Positions 8,152 through 16,547 of a stretch of 64,000 nt of DNA are shown piece by piece; the stretch's first letter is position 1; each line of letters starts with the position of its first letter. This DNA is from Mannheimia varigena (GTDB lineage Bacteria; Pseudomonadota; Gammaproteobacteria; Enterobacterales; Pasteurellaceae). Made by a program: the position numbers and the translations under genes. A model generated the notes under the pieces. The model saw only the letters and a program-made list of their open reading frames with translations, had not been told where the DNA came from and ran no database searches. The stretch covers positions 1,116,001 through 1,180,000 of the forward strand of contig NZ_CP016226.1 in assembly GCF_013377235.1 (NCBI RefSeq), given 5' to 3'.

Positions 8152-9000
8152 ATGCAAATCCATTTCAAAAATTTTCAAAAAAATGACCGCTTGTTAGATT
8201 TAACTAAGCCACAAATTATGGGGATTTTAAACTTCACACCTGATTCCTTCTCGGATTCAGGGAAGTTTTTCTCCCTTGATAAAGCTTTATTCCAAGTTGA
8301 GAAAATGCTCAATGAAGGAGCAAGCATCATTGATGTGGGCGGAGAATCTACTCGCCCGAATGCGGCGATTATAACTCTGGAAGAAGAGCTTGAGCGTGTT
8401 GTGCCTGTGGTAGAAGCCATTCATAACCGTTTTGATTGCTTGATTTCGGTAGATAGTTCTAAAGCGGAAGTATTCAAGCAAGCGGCAAAAGTGGGTATGG
8501 ATATAATTAATGATATCCGAGCTTTAACGGAGCCAAATGCATTAGAAACAGCAGCTGAGCTTGGCTTGCCGGTCTGTTTAATGCATATGCAGGGTAATCC
8601 GCAAACAATGCAGCAAAAGCCGGAATATGATGATGTATTGGAAGAAGTAGCGGATTTCTTAAATCAACGCATTTTTGCCTGTATGACAGCAGGCATTCCG
8701 AGAGAGCATATTATTTTAGATCCGGGCTTTGGTTTTGGTAAAACGGTTAAGCACAATTATCAATTATTGAAACATTTTAAAGCCTTTGTAGATTCCGGTT
8801 TTCCTGTGCTTGCCGGGCTTTCCCGTAAATCAATGATTGGTGCGGTGTTAGATAAGCCTGTAGAGCAACGTGTCGTCGGGTCTGTTACCGCTGCTTTGAT
8901 TGCTGCTCAAAATGGGGCGAAAATTCTGCGAGTTCACGATGTGGCAGAAACCGCAGATATGCTGAAAATTTGGCACGCAACGATTGACTCAGATAATTAA
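8152..9000 (+). CDS. folP: Dihydropteroate synthase
   Basis: FolP condenses p-aminobenzoate with dihydropterin pyrophosphate in folate synthesis and is the sulfonamide target. The 282-residue TIM barrel shows the family signatures in order: MGILNFTPDSFSD near residue 24, GGESTRPNA near 64, the DPGFGFGK loop near 190 and GLSRKS near 222. A USS lies in the first 15 codons. The gene is followed 14 bases later by the ArsC-like gene. Neither folK nor glmM is adjacent. Confidence 0.95.
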   Translation: MQIHFKNFQKNDRLLDLTKPQIMGILNFTPDSFSDSGKFFSLDKALFQVEKMLNEGASIIDVGGESTRPNAAIITLEEELERVVPVVEAIHNRFDCLISVDSSKAEVFKQAAKVGMDIINDIRALTEPNALETAAELGLPVCLMHMQGNPQTMQQKPEYDDVLEEVADFLNQRIFACMTAGIPREHIILDPGFGFGKTVKHNYQLLKHFKAFVDSGFPVLAGLSRKSMIGAVLDKPVEQRVVGSVTAALIAAQNGAKILRVHDVAETADMLKIWHATIDSDN

Positions 9001-9014
9001 TTTTAGGAGTAAAA

Positions 9015-9365
9015 ATGACAACCTTAGTTTATGGCATTAAAAATTGCGATACCGTGAAAAAAGCCTTGAAGTGGCTGGAAGAAAACAATCAACAACCTCA
9101 ACTACACGACTACCGTGTAGATGGTTTAAATGCCGATTGGTTGGTCGAAATGGAAACTAAATTCGGTTGGGAAAATTTGGTAAATAAACGCAGCACCACT
9201 TGGCGAAATTTAGATGACACGATTAAGAATAATCTCAATCGTGAAACTGCATTGAAAGTGCTAACCGAACAGCCAACGCTAATTAAACGCCCGATTGTGA
9301 TCCAAAATGGGATTGCATTAATTGGGTTTAATGAAAAAGAGTATCAGGCTGCGTTTGAACGATAG
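9015..9365 (+). CDS. ArsC/Spx-like thioredoxin-fold protein (YffB family)
   Basis: The 116-residue protein belongs to the ArsC/Spx superfamily: YGIKNCDTVKKALKWL at the N-terminus places one conserved cysteine at residue 11, and the RPIVIQNG segment near residue 93 matches the ArsC core. The CxxC of Spx is not present. In many gamma-proteobacteria this gene (yffB) precedes dapE, as here, but its substrate is not established, and calling it an arsenate reductase would go beyond the evidence. AGGAG five bases before the ATG supports the start. Confidence 0.85.
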   Translation: MTTLVYGIKNCDTVKKALKWLEENNQQPQLHDYRVDGLNADWLVEMETKFGWENLVNKRSTTWRNLDDTIKNNLNRETALKVLTEQPTLIKRPIVIQNGIALIGFNEKEYQAAFER

Positions 9366-9433
9366 TCATCTGTAGGGGCGTGCGTCGCACGCCCAAATAA
9401 ATATCTAACTGGGCGTATGACATACGCCCCTAC
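9364..9433. repeat. Dispersed palindromic repeat, copy 1 (double hairpin)
   Basis: The outer arms GTAGGGGCG (9372-9380) and CGCCCCTAC (9425-9433) are complementary. Inside them are two smaller palindromes with cores GGGCGTGCG/CGCACGCCC and GGGCGTATG/CATACGCCC. The left flank AGTCATCTGTAGGGGCG also occurs, inverted, at 19038-19054. Further copies are at 16932, 24783 and 25649. The copy fills the gap between the ArsC-like gene and dapE. Confidence 0.85.
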
Positions 9434-9480
9434 ATATTTGCAATAAATTCACAAAAAACAACCGCTTGTACCCGATAAAA

Positions 9481-10626
9481 ATGAAAAACGAAATTATCTC
9501 CCTTGCCCAAAACCTTATCTGCCGTGATTCCATCAGCCCTCAAGACAAAGGCTGTCAGCAGGAAATCGCTGACCGTTTGGAGAAAGTGGGCTTCCAAATC
9601 GAATGGCTGCCGTTCGGCGATACGTTGAATATGTGGGCAACGCACGGCACGGAAAATGGCAAAGATGAGCCTTGTGTCGCTTTTGCCGGACACACCGATG
9701 TGGTGCCGGTTGGCGAAGAAAGCCAATGGACTTATCCGCCGTTTTCCGCCGAGATTGTGGACGGCGTGCTTTATGGGCGTGGAGCGGCGGATATGAAAGG
9801 CTCGCTTTCTGCCTTGGTGGTGGCGGCGGAAACGTTTGTGAAAAAGAATCCAAACCACAAAGGCAAAGTGGCATTGTTGATTACCTCTGATGAAGAGGCT
9901 GCAGCGAAAGACGGCACGGTAAAAGTGGTGGAAACCTTAATGGCTCGTAATGAAGCAGTACACTATTGTGTGGTGGGCGAGCCGTCTTGCGGAAAAGTGT
10001 TAGGCGATGTGATTAAAAATGGTCGTCGTGGCTCTATTACCGCTGATTTGTACATCGAAGGCATTCAAGGGCACGTTGCTTATCCGCATTTGGCGGAAAA
10101 TCCGGTGCATACCGCCCTCGGTTTTCTCACCGAATTAACCACTTACCAATGGGACAACGGCAATGAGTTTTTCCCGCCAACCAGCTTGCAAGTGGCGAAT
10201 ATCAAGGCGGGTACGGGCAGCAATAATGTGATTCCGGGCGAACTTTATGTGCAGTTTAATTTGCGTTACTGCACCGAAGTGACGAACGACATCATCAAAG
10301 AAAAAGTGGCAGAAATGCTACAAAAACACGGTTTAAAACACCGTATTAGCTGGAATTTGTCAGGCAAGCCTTTCCTTGCCGGCAACGGAAAATTGGTGGA
10401 AGCGGCAGTACAAGCGGTCGAAAATGTCACAAAAATCACGCCTCGCTTAGACACCAGCGGCGGCACTTCGGACGGTAGATTTATCGCCTTAATGGGAACA
10501 GAGGTGGTGGAATTCGGGCCACTCAATGCCACAATCCATAAAGTCAATGAATGTGTCAGCGTGGACGATTTAGCCAAGTGTGGTGAAGTGTATTACCAAA
10601 TTTTGGTGAAATTGTTGAACGCCTAA
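9481..10626 (+). CDS. dapE: Succinyl-diaminopimelate desuccinylase
   Basis: DapE removes succinate from N-succinyl-LL-diaminopimelate on the lysine/peptidoglycan route. From the ATG at 9481 it is 381 residues. Zinc ligands and neighbours are visible: AFAGHTDVVP (His near 68), GRGAADMKG (bridging Asp near 101), TSDEEAAA (Glu-Glu near 136), and a C-terminal GPLNATIHKVNE with the last His ligand. The frame extends five codons upstream to a TTG lying in a USS. I chose the ATG, which gives the typical MKNEII-type start. Confidence 0.94.
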   Translation: MKNEIISLAQNLICRDSISPQDKGCQQEIADRLEKVGFQIEWLPFGDTLNMWATHGTENGKDEPCVAFAGHTDVVPVGEESQWTYPPFSAEIVDGVLYGRGAADMKGSLSALVVAAETFVKKNPNHKGKVALLITSDEEAAAKDGTVKVVETLMARNEAVHYCVVGEPSCGKVLGDVIKNGRRGSITADLYIEGIQGHVAYPHLAENPVHTALGFLTELTTYQWDNGNEFFPPTSLQVANIKAGTGSNNVIPGELYVQFNLRYCTEVTNDIIKEKVAEMLQKHGLKHRISWNLSGKPFLAGNGKLVEAAVQAVENVTKITPRLDTSGGTSDGRFIALMGTEVVEFGPLNATIHKVNECVSVDDLAKCGEVYYQILVKLLNA

Positions 10627-10650
10627 TCATAATGGGGTAAGCGCTTGTAA

Positions 10651-10672
10651 GGGCGAGGAAAGTCGCTCGCCC
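10651..10672. repeat. Hairpin after dapE, diverged relative of the dispersed palindrome
   Basis: GGGCGAG and CTCGCCC pair around a nine-base loop, just after GTAA, resembling the GTAGGGGC arm of the other copies. It may be a decayed copy that also terminates dapE transcription. A USS follows at about 10697. Confidence 0.45.
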
Positions 10673-10783
10673 AGTTGCAAAAATAATTGAAAAAACGGCC
10701 GCTTGTTGTATGGCTATTAAGCAAAATAAGGTTTACACTAGCCGCAGTTTTATTTTTTTACAATTTTTTTACAGGTAACTCCT

Positions 10784-12118
10784 ATGCAACTTTATGCTTA
10801 CATCTGCCTATTATTTGGGCTGGCGATGTTTATTTCATTTTTCACGCGAAAACTGAATGAAAATATCCAAACCACCATTGCAATTACTGCTTCTGCCCTT
10901 GTCGGCTCCCTTCTTATTCTTACCTTCGGCTCTCTCGGCTGGTTCAATATTGACAAACTCGCTATCTCCATTTTCGAACAACTCGACTTCAAAAGTTTCT
11001 TATTAAACGGAATGCTCGGTTTCTTGCTTTTTGCAGGCTCATTGGGGATCAAATTGCCGTTAATGAAAGAACAACGCCGTGAAATCGCGGTCTATGCGTT
11101 AATTTCTACCTTAATTTCTACTTTCTTAATCGGTGGCTTAATTTATGTTGTTGCTAGATTATGTAGTTTAGAGATTGGCTTTGTTTACTGTTTATTATTT
11201 GGCTCGCTCATTTCGCCAACCGACCCTATTGCTGTACTTGCAATTATCAAAAGTCTAAAAGCCCCAAAACGCCTTTCGATGCACGTTGAAGGAGAGTCTT
11301 TATTCAATGATGGTATCGGATTAGTGATTTTTACCACTATTTTTGCCGTAGCATTTGGGGGGCAAGAACTAACATTAGGTGGCGTGGTAGGGCTGTTCTT
11401 GCAAGAAGCCGTTGGTGGTATTTTATTTGGCTTATTAACAGGCTTTATTGCACATAAGTTTATTTCTGCTACTGATGACGGAAGCCTTGAGATTTTAATC
11501 ACGCTCACTATTCCAACCGTTGGCTTTGTTATGGCTAATTACTTGCACGTTTCAGGGGCATTAACCATGGTAGTAGCAGGGATTATGATCGGCAACTGGA
11601 CACGCCGCTCAGGCTTTTCTGAGCAGAGCCAAAAATATCTCGACCATTTTTGGGAGATGATCGATCACTCGCTAAACTATCTTTTGTTCTTATTAATCGG
11701 ACTAAGCACACTGTTGGTTGAATTTACCTTTATCGGCGGTGTGTTAATGCTAGCGGCAATCCCGATTTGCTTGTTCGCTCGCTATGTTAGCTTATGGATT
11801 CCTTTCCAAGTGTTAAAACACTTCCGCTCTTATAATCCTTATACGCTTAAAATTATGACATGGGGCGGTTTGCGTGGCGGATTAGCCCTTGCAATGGCAC
11901 TTTCCGTACCAGCTGGCGCTGCGATGATTTCAAGTTCAGAAGGAAATCTTGATGTGCGAGATTTGATTTTGTTGATGACTTATGCAGTTGTTACCTTTTC
12001 CATTCTAGTACAAGGCTCAACTGTTGAGCCAATGATTAAAAAAGCAAAATTAGTTGATCCAAGAAGAGTCGCATTGAATAAATTAGGTGGACCTGATGAT
12101 GTAATTCCTCATATTTAA
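10784..12118 (+). CDS. CPA1-family Na+(K+)/H+ antiporter (NhaP-like)
   Basis: An inner-membrane cation/proton exchanger of 444 residues with about twelve hydrophobic segments. Family motifs are present: FGSLISPTDPIAVLAI near residues 138-153, where the Asp is the transport residue, and EGESLFNDGIG near 167-177, including the conserved Asn-Asp pair. GGLRGGLALAMAL near residue 365 matches the late CPA1 motif. There is no long hydrophilic C-terminal domain of the NhaP2/TrkA-C type. The ion preference cannot be read from the sequence. The gene has its own promoter region after dapE, and a hairpin follows. Confidence 0.88.
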   Translation: MQLYAYICLLFGLAMFISFFTRKLNENIQTTIAITASALVGSLLILTFGSLGWFNIDKLAISIFEQLDFKSFLLNGMLGFLLFAGSLGIKLPLMKEQRREIAVYALISTLISTFLIGGLIYVVARLCSLEIGFVYCLLFGSLISPTDPIAVLAIIKSLKAPKRLSMHVEGESLFNDGIGLVIFTTIFAVAFGGQELTLGGVVGLFLQEAVGGILFGLLTGFIAHKFISATDDGSLEILITLTIPTVGFVMANYLHVSGALTMVVAGIMIGNWTRRSGFSEQSQKYLDHFWEMIDHSLNYLLFLLIGLSTLLVEFTFIGGVLMLAAIPICLFARYVSLWIPFQVLKHFRSYNPYTLKIMTWGGLRGGLALAMALSVPAGAAMISSSEGNLDVRDLILLMTYAVVTFSILVQGSTVEPMIKKAKLVDPRRVALNKLGGPDDVIPHI

Positions 12119-12180
12119 TATAACAAAATGAAATATCATTTTACTAAAGATTATTAGTCATCTAAACAACTTTATATTCT

Positions 12181-12216
12181 AATACCTCCTTATTTATTTT
12201 AGTGAGGTATTTTTTT
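12181..12216 (+). terminator. Terminator-like hairpin overlapping the next gene's ribosome binding site
   Basis: AATACCTC (12181-12188) pairs perfectly with GAGGTATT (12204-12211), followed by an unbroken T run up to the ATG at 12217. The right arm contains GAGG, the only plausible Shine-Dalgarno of the following gene. The element can therefore terminate antiporter transcription and hide the start of the transporter gene. Confidence 0.6.
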
Positions 12217-13245
12217 ATGTTATTAACAGGGTTGTTATGTGGTTTTCTACTCGGTTTTGTAATGCAGCGTGGACGTTTCTGTATTACTGGAGCATTTCGT
12301 GATCTTTATGTAACAAAAAGTAGCAAAATGTTTGTAGCGTTATTGATTGCGATTACCGTGCAATCCATCGGCATTTGGTTGCTTTATGAAGCAGGCTCAT
12401 TTACTTCACCAGCGGAAGATTTACCGTTGATTGCGGTAATTCTCGGGGCATTCTTATTCGGTGTTGGGATTGTTTACGCCGGCGGTTGTGCGACAGGCAC
12501 TTGGTATCGTGCAGGTGAAGGGTTAATCGGTAGTTGGGTAGCGCTGATCGTGTATGGCTTGTTCTCCGCTTCAATGCGAACTGGGGTGTTAGCTCCGCTC
12601 AATCAAGGGCTAAAAGCAAATGTGATTGAAGAACGCACCATTCACGAAACCTTGGGTATTTCCCCTTGGATTTTAGTGTTTATTTTAACGGCAGTAACGC
12701 TCACACTGACTATTCGTCAGTTAAGAAAACCAAGAGGCAAAACCATTGCATTAAAACCTCGCAAAACCGGTTTGGCTCACATTTTATTTGAAAAACGCTG
12801 GCACCCGTTTGTAACTGCTGTATTGGTGGGTTTGATTGCGTTATTAGCATGGCCGTTAAGTGCAGCAGCAGGCAGAAACTTTGGTTTAGGCATTACCTCA
12901 CCAACAGCTAATGTGTTCCAATATTTTGTATTTGGCGATGATAAATTCATCAACTGGGGTGTATTCTTGGTGTTTGGGATTTTGATTGGCTCGTTCGTGG
13001 CTGCAAAATTCTCTAACGAGTTTCGTTTCAGAGTGCCAGATGCAACAACAATGCTTCGTAGCGCAGGCGGTGGGGCTTTAATGGGTATTGGGGCAAGTCT
13101 TGCTGGCGGTTGCTCTATCGGCAACGGCTTAGTGGAAACCGCATTTTTCTCTTGGCAAGGTTGGATTTCATTACCGATAATGATAGTCGGTACATCGGTG
13201 GGGGCATATTTCACGATTATTCGCCCACAACGTTTAAAAGGTTAA
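12217..13245 (+). CDS. YeeE/YedE (TsuA-type) thiosulfate transporter
   Basis: An inner-membrane protein of 342 residues in the YeeE/YedE family, whose characterised members import thiosulfate. It has two internally similar halves, each with a glycine/cysteine signature: GCATGTWYRAGEG near residue 91 and GGCSIGNGLVETA near 295. The N-terminal QRGRFCITGAFRD is also typical. A GTG at 12202 would add five residues, but the ATG at 12217 has GAGG nine bases ahead. The TusA-like gene begins 20 bases after it, and the pairing strengthens a role in sulfur uptake. Conserved cysteines lie in MQRGRFC and both repeats. Confidence 0.88.
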   Translation: MLLTGLLCGFLLGFVMQRGRFCITGAFRDLYVTKSSKMFVALLIAITVQSIGIWLLYEAGSFTSPAEDLPLIAVILGAFLFGVGIVYAGGCATGTWYRAGEGLIGSWVALIVYGLFSASMRTGVLAPLNQGLKANVIEERTIHETLGISPWILVFILTAVTLTLTIRQLRKPRGKTIALKPRKTGLAHILFEKRWHPFVTAVLVGLIALLAWPLSAAAGRNFGLGITSPTANVFQYFVFGDDKFINWGVFLVFGILIGSFVAAKFSNEFRFRVPDATTMLRSAGGGALMGIGASLAGGCSIGNGLVETAFFSWQGWISLPIMIVGTSVGAYFTIIRPQRLKG

Positions 13246-13265
13246 TTTTTTAAGGAGTTATGATT

Positions 13266-13487
13266 ATGAACGTACGTTTACCAGCATCAGGGCTTGTTTG
13301 CCCATTTCCATTAGTAGAAGCAAAAGCAGCAATGGCAAAATTAAACAAAGGCGATAGCCTAACTATTGAATTTGATTGCACTCAAGCAACCGAAGCAATC
13401 CCAAACTGGGCAGAAGAAGAGGGCTATGATGTGACAGATTACCAACAAATTGGTGATGCGTTATGGGAAATTACGGTAGTGAAATAA
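13266..13487 (+). CDS. TusA-like sulfurtransferase partner (TsuB type)
   Basis: A 73-residue sulfur-carrier protein with the family CPxP motif: LVCPFPLVEAK near residue 10, where the Cys carries persulfide sulfur. It probably accepts thiosulfate sulfur brought in by the adjacent transporter, as in YeeE-YeeD (TsuA-TsuB) pairs. An ATG at 13260 lies only two bases from the AAGGAG at 13252-13257, whereas 13266 has eight-base spacing, so I take the later start. It is distinct from the tRNA-thiolation TusA, which normally stands alone. Confidence 0.88.
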   Translation: MNVRLPASGLVCPFPLVEAKAAMAKLNKGDSLTIEFDCTQATEAIPNWAEEEGYDVTDYQQIGDALWEITVVK

Positions 13488-13508
13488 ATTTTACAAATAC
13501 TAAGTAAT

Positions 13509-13540
13509 AAAAAAGCTCTACTTTCGTAGAGCTTTTATTT
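13509..13540. terminator. Bidirectional terminator between the TusA-like gene and catalase
   Basis: AAAAGCTCTAC and GTAGAGCTTTT pair around TTTC with A-rich and T-rich flanks. It serves both converging genes. Confidence 0.88.
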
Positions 13541-13557
13541 TGCGTTTTACCTAAAGA

Positions 13558-15066
13558 TTATAGTAAACCCGGCTGACCTAATGCTGGGTCTGTTGCACGA
13601 GCTGCGATTGCATCTTCAACAGTCATACCTAATGCTTTAGCAACACCTTCACCGTATGCTGGATCGCAAGCATAACAGTTACGGATATGACGGTATTTGA
13701 TAAAGTCTAACGCATCGCCCATACCTGCTGCGGTATTATTGAATAATGCTTGTTTTTGTTCATCATTCATATTGTTGAACAATACACGTGGTTGGCTGAA
13801 ATAGTCTGAATCGTCTTCACGGTAATCCCAGTGTGCTGCATCGCCACTAATTTTTAGTGGTGGTTCAGCATATTGAGCTTGCTCTTGCCATTTACCGAAG
13901 CTATTTGGCTCGTAATGGATTGTGCTACCGTAGTTACCATCTACACGACCTTGACCATCACGCGCATTGCTGTGTACAGGACAACGTGGTGCGTTTACCG
14001 GGATTTGATGGTGGTTTACACCTAAACGGTAACGTTGAGCGTCCGCATAGTTGAATAAACGAGCCTGTAACATACGGTCCGGAGACACGCTGATACCTGG
14101 GACTAAGTTGCTTGGTGCGAACGCAGATTGCTCAACATCAGCAAAGAAGTTTTCAGGGTTACGGTTTAATTCAAACTCACCCACTTCAATTAATGGATAG
14201 TCCGCTTTTGGCCATACTTTTGTTAAGTCAAATGGATGGTATGGTACTTTATCTGCATCAGTCTCAGGCATAATTTGTACATACATTTTCCATTTCGGGA
14301 AATCTCCACGTTCAATCGCATCATATAAGTCACGTTGATGGCTTTCACGATCATTTGCAATGATTGCTGCCGCTTCTGCGTCTGTTAAGTTTTTGATACC
14401 TTGTTGTGTACGGAAGTGGAATTTCACCCAAAAACGCTCATTTTCAGCATTGATGAAGCTGTAAGTATGCGAACCAAAACCATGCATATGGCGGTAAGAA
14501 GCTGGAATACCACGCTCACTCATTACGATAGTCACTTGGTGGAATGCTTCTGGTAATAATGTCCAGAAATCCCAGTTGTTTGTAGCAGAACGCATATTGG
14601 TGCGTGGATCACGTTTAACTGCTTTGTTTAAATCCGGGAATTTACGTGGGTCGCGTAAGAAGAATACTGGTGTATTGTTACCTACCATATCCCAGTTACC
14701 TTCTTCTGTGTAGAATTTTAATGCGAAACCACGAATATCACGCTCAGCATCAGCAGCACCACGTTCACCAGCAACAGTTGTAAAACGAGCAAACATTTCG
14801 GTTTTTTTACCCACTTGGCTGAAGATTGCCGCACGAGTGTATTTAGTGATGTCGTTAGTGACAGTAAAAGTACCAAACGCCCCAGACCCTTTAGCGTGCA
14901 TACGGCGCTCAGGAATCACTTCACGTACGAAGTTAGCTAATTTTTCGTTTAACCATAAATCTTGAGCTAATAATGGACCACGTGGACCTGCAGTTAAGCT
15001 ATTTTGGTTATCAACAACAGGAGCACCGTTGTTTCTTGTTAAATGTACAACAGGACATTTAGACAT
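13558..15066 (-). CDS. katA: Monofunctional heme catalase
   Basis: It dismutes H2O2 in the cytosol. The 502-residue product is a small-subunit clade catalase related to H. influenzae HktE. The distal His lies in ERRMHAKGSGAFG near residue 54, the conserved segment YRHMHGFGSHTYSFIN follows near 196-211, and the proximal heme ligand Tyr lies in RLFNYADAQRYRLG near 336. The frame extends 12 codons further upstream, but the ATG at 15066 has GAGGA in front and gives the usual MSKCP start. An OxyR operator lies 65-100 bases upstream. Confidence 0.95.
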   Translation of the reverse strand: MSKCPVVHLTRNNGAPVVDNQNSLTAGPRGPLLAQDLWLNEKLANFVREVIPERRMHAKGSGAFGTFTVTNDITKYTRAAIFSQVGKKTEMFARFTTVAGERGAADAERDIRGFALKFYTEEGNWDMVGNNTPVFFLRDPRKFPDLNKAVKRDPRTNMRSATNNWDFWTLLPEAFHQVTIVMSERGIPASYRHMHGFGSHTYSFINAENERFWVKFHFRTQQGIKNLTDAEAAAIIANDRESHQRDLYDAIERGDFPKWKMYVQIMPETDADKVPYHPFDLTKVWPKADYPLIEVGEFELNRNPENFFADVEQSAFAPSNLVPGISVSPDRMLQARLFNYADAQRYRLGVNHHQIPVNAPRCPVHSNARDGQGRVDGNYGSTIHYEPNSFGKWQEQAQYAEPPLKISGDAAHWDYREDDSDYFSQPRVLFNNMNDEQKQALFNNTAAGMGDALDFIKYRHIRNCYACDPAYGEGVAKALGMTVEDAIAARATDPALGQPGLL

Positions 15067-15130
15067 AATAGAATCCTCATAAAAAATAAGATAGGTAATC
15101 AATTCGAAGGAAATTATAAAGACTGTAGTT

Positions 15131-15167
15131 TTTTTCGCAATCTATTAATTTGATAATTTAGAGCTAT
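15131..15167. promoter_or_regulatory. OxyR operator upstream of the catalase gene
   Basis: Element 15153-15167 reads ATAATTTAGAGCTAT and matches the OxyR half-motif ATAG-N-T-N3-A-N-CTAT at all fixed positions but one. Exactly seven bases before it stands CTAT (15142-15145), the end of a weaker partner element. OxyR control of catalase is well known, and the regulator is encoded at 51098-51991. No promoter hexamers were assigned. Confidence 0.7.
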
Positions 15168-15265
15168 TGAAGAAATGTTGTTTAATAGTTGATTATAATT
15201 GTCAGGAATTAAACTGGTAAGCCACAAGCGGTCTTTTTTGTCTAATTTTTTACATATAGGAAAAG

Positions 15266-15294
15266 AAAAGTACATATCTAGGATATGTACTTTT
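15266..15294 (-). terminator. Terminator of the dnaK-dnaJ unit
   Basis: A perfect 13-base inverted repeat, AAAAGTACATATC and its complement, with a three-base loop sits 16 bases after the dnaJ stop. On the transcribed strand it is followed by CTTTTC. A USS at about 15223-15232 lies just beyond. Confidence 0.75.
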
Positions 15295-15310
15295 GAATGA
15301 AAAGAGAGAA

Positions 15311-16450
15311 TTATTTTCCTAAATTATCAAAGAATTTCTTCACCCCGTCAAAGAACCCCTCGTGTTTCGGGCGGTGCTGCCCTTTGCCCTCAAGGCTAAC
15401 TTCAAATTGACGTAACAGCTCTTTTTGCTCTTCGCTTAAATTCACTGGGGTTTCGATAACCACTTTGCAGATTAAATCCCCTGCGTAGCCGCCTCGTGGG
15501 TTTGCTACCCCTTTGCCTCGCACACGGAACAGTTTGCCGGTTTGGGTTTCTGCCGGGATTTTGAGTTTCAGCTTGCCGTCTAAGGTTGGCACTTCAATTT
15601 CACCACCTAATGCCGCAAGGGTGAAGCTGATTGGCACTTCGCAGTAGAGATTTGAACCGTCACGCTCGAAAATATCGTGATCACGCACGTAAATCACTAC
15701 ATATAAATCGCCTGCCGGTGCCCCATTTTCGCCAGCTGCCCCCTCGCCGGATAAGCGGAGTTGGTTGCCGGTGTCCACACCTGCTGGAATGGTAACAGAT
15801 AAGTTTTTCGCTTTTTGAACACGTCCATCGCCGTGGCAAGAGCGGCACGGTTTTTCAATACGTTTGCCGGTGCCGTGGCAGCTTGGGCAGACCGCTTCGG
15901 TTACAAAGAAGCCTTGCTGACGGCGAACACGCCCTGAGCCGTGGCAGTGGGAACAAGTTTCCACTTTGCTGCCCGCTTCCGCACCTGAGCCATGGCAGGT
16001 ATCACATTCTGCTAAAGTTTGAATGCGAATATCTTTTTTGCAGCCTCTCACCGCTTCTTCAAGGGTGATTTCGATGTCGTAACGTAAATCATCGCCACGC
16101 ACCACACGTTGGCGGCGACCACCGCCACCAAAGCCTCCGCCGAACATTTCGCTGAAGATGTCTTCAAAGCCGCCGAAACCACCGCCACCAAAGCCACCAA
16201 ATCCACCTGAACCGCCACCGCCTTGTTCAAAAGCAGCGTGACCGTATTGGTCGTACATCGCCTTTTTTTCACTGTCGGTTAAGACTTCATAGGCTTCGGT
16301 AATCTCTTTAAATTTCTCTTCTGACTCTTTACTGCCTTGGTTTTTGTCTGGGTGATATTTAGCTGCCAAACGTTTATAGGCACGTTTGATCTCTTTTTCA
16401 TCCGCCCCTTTCGACAAGCCAAGGACTTCGTAATAATCTCTTTTTGCCAT
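15311..16450 (-). CDS. dnaJ: Chaperone DnaJ (Hsp40)
   Basis: DnaJ delivers unfolded clients to DnaK and stimulates its ATPase. The 379-residue protein shows full type I architecture: a J domain with the HPD motif near residues 33-35, a glycine/phenylalanine-rich linker at about 75-112, four CxxCxGxG zinc repeats between about 145 and 205, and a C-terminal client-binding domain. It lies downstream of dnaK on the same strand, but about 520 bases away with a small ORF between them. Confidence 0.97.
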   Translation of the reverse strand: MAKRDYYEVLGLSKGADEKEIKRAYKRLAAKYHPDKNQGSKESEEKFKEITEAYEVLTDSEKKAMYDQYGHAAFEQGGGGSGGFGGFGGGGFGGFEDIFSEMFGGGFGGGGRRQRVVRGDDLRYDIEITLEEAVRGCKKDIRIQTLAECDTCHGSGAEAGSKVETCSHCHGSGRVRRQQGFFVTEAVCPSCHGTGKRIEKPCRSCHGDGRVQKAKNLSVTIPAGVDTGNQLRLSGEGAAGENGAPAGDLYVVIYVRDHDIFERDGSNLYCEVPISFTLAALGGEIEVPTLDGKLKLKIPAETQTGKLFRVRGKGVANPRGGYAGDLICKVVIETPVNLSEEQKELLRQFEVSLEGKGQHRPKHEGFFDGVKKFFDNLGK

Positions 16451-16547
16451 AGTTTTTCCGTATTTGTAAAAATTTTGAGAATTTTGAGCGCATGTTTAAC
16501 TCCGCTAACCCCTCTTTTCTAAAGAATGGGTCAGATCTCCAGTTATA

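Noticed and set aside
9015..9365. Naming the ArsC-like protein an arsenate reductase
   Set aside because: The single N-terminal cysteine and its place next to dapE fit the YffB group, whose function is unknown, and no ars genes are present.
12202..12216. GTG at 12202 as the start of the thiosulfate transporter
   Set aside because: It lies inside the Shine-Dalgarno hairpin and has no ribosome binding site, whereas the ATG at 12217 has GAGG at the right distance.
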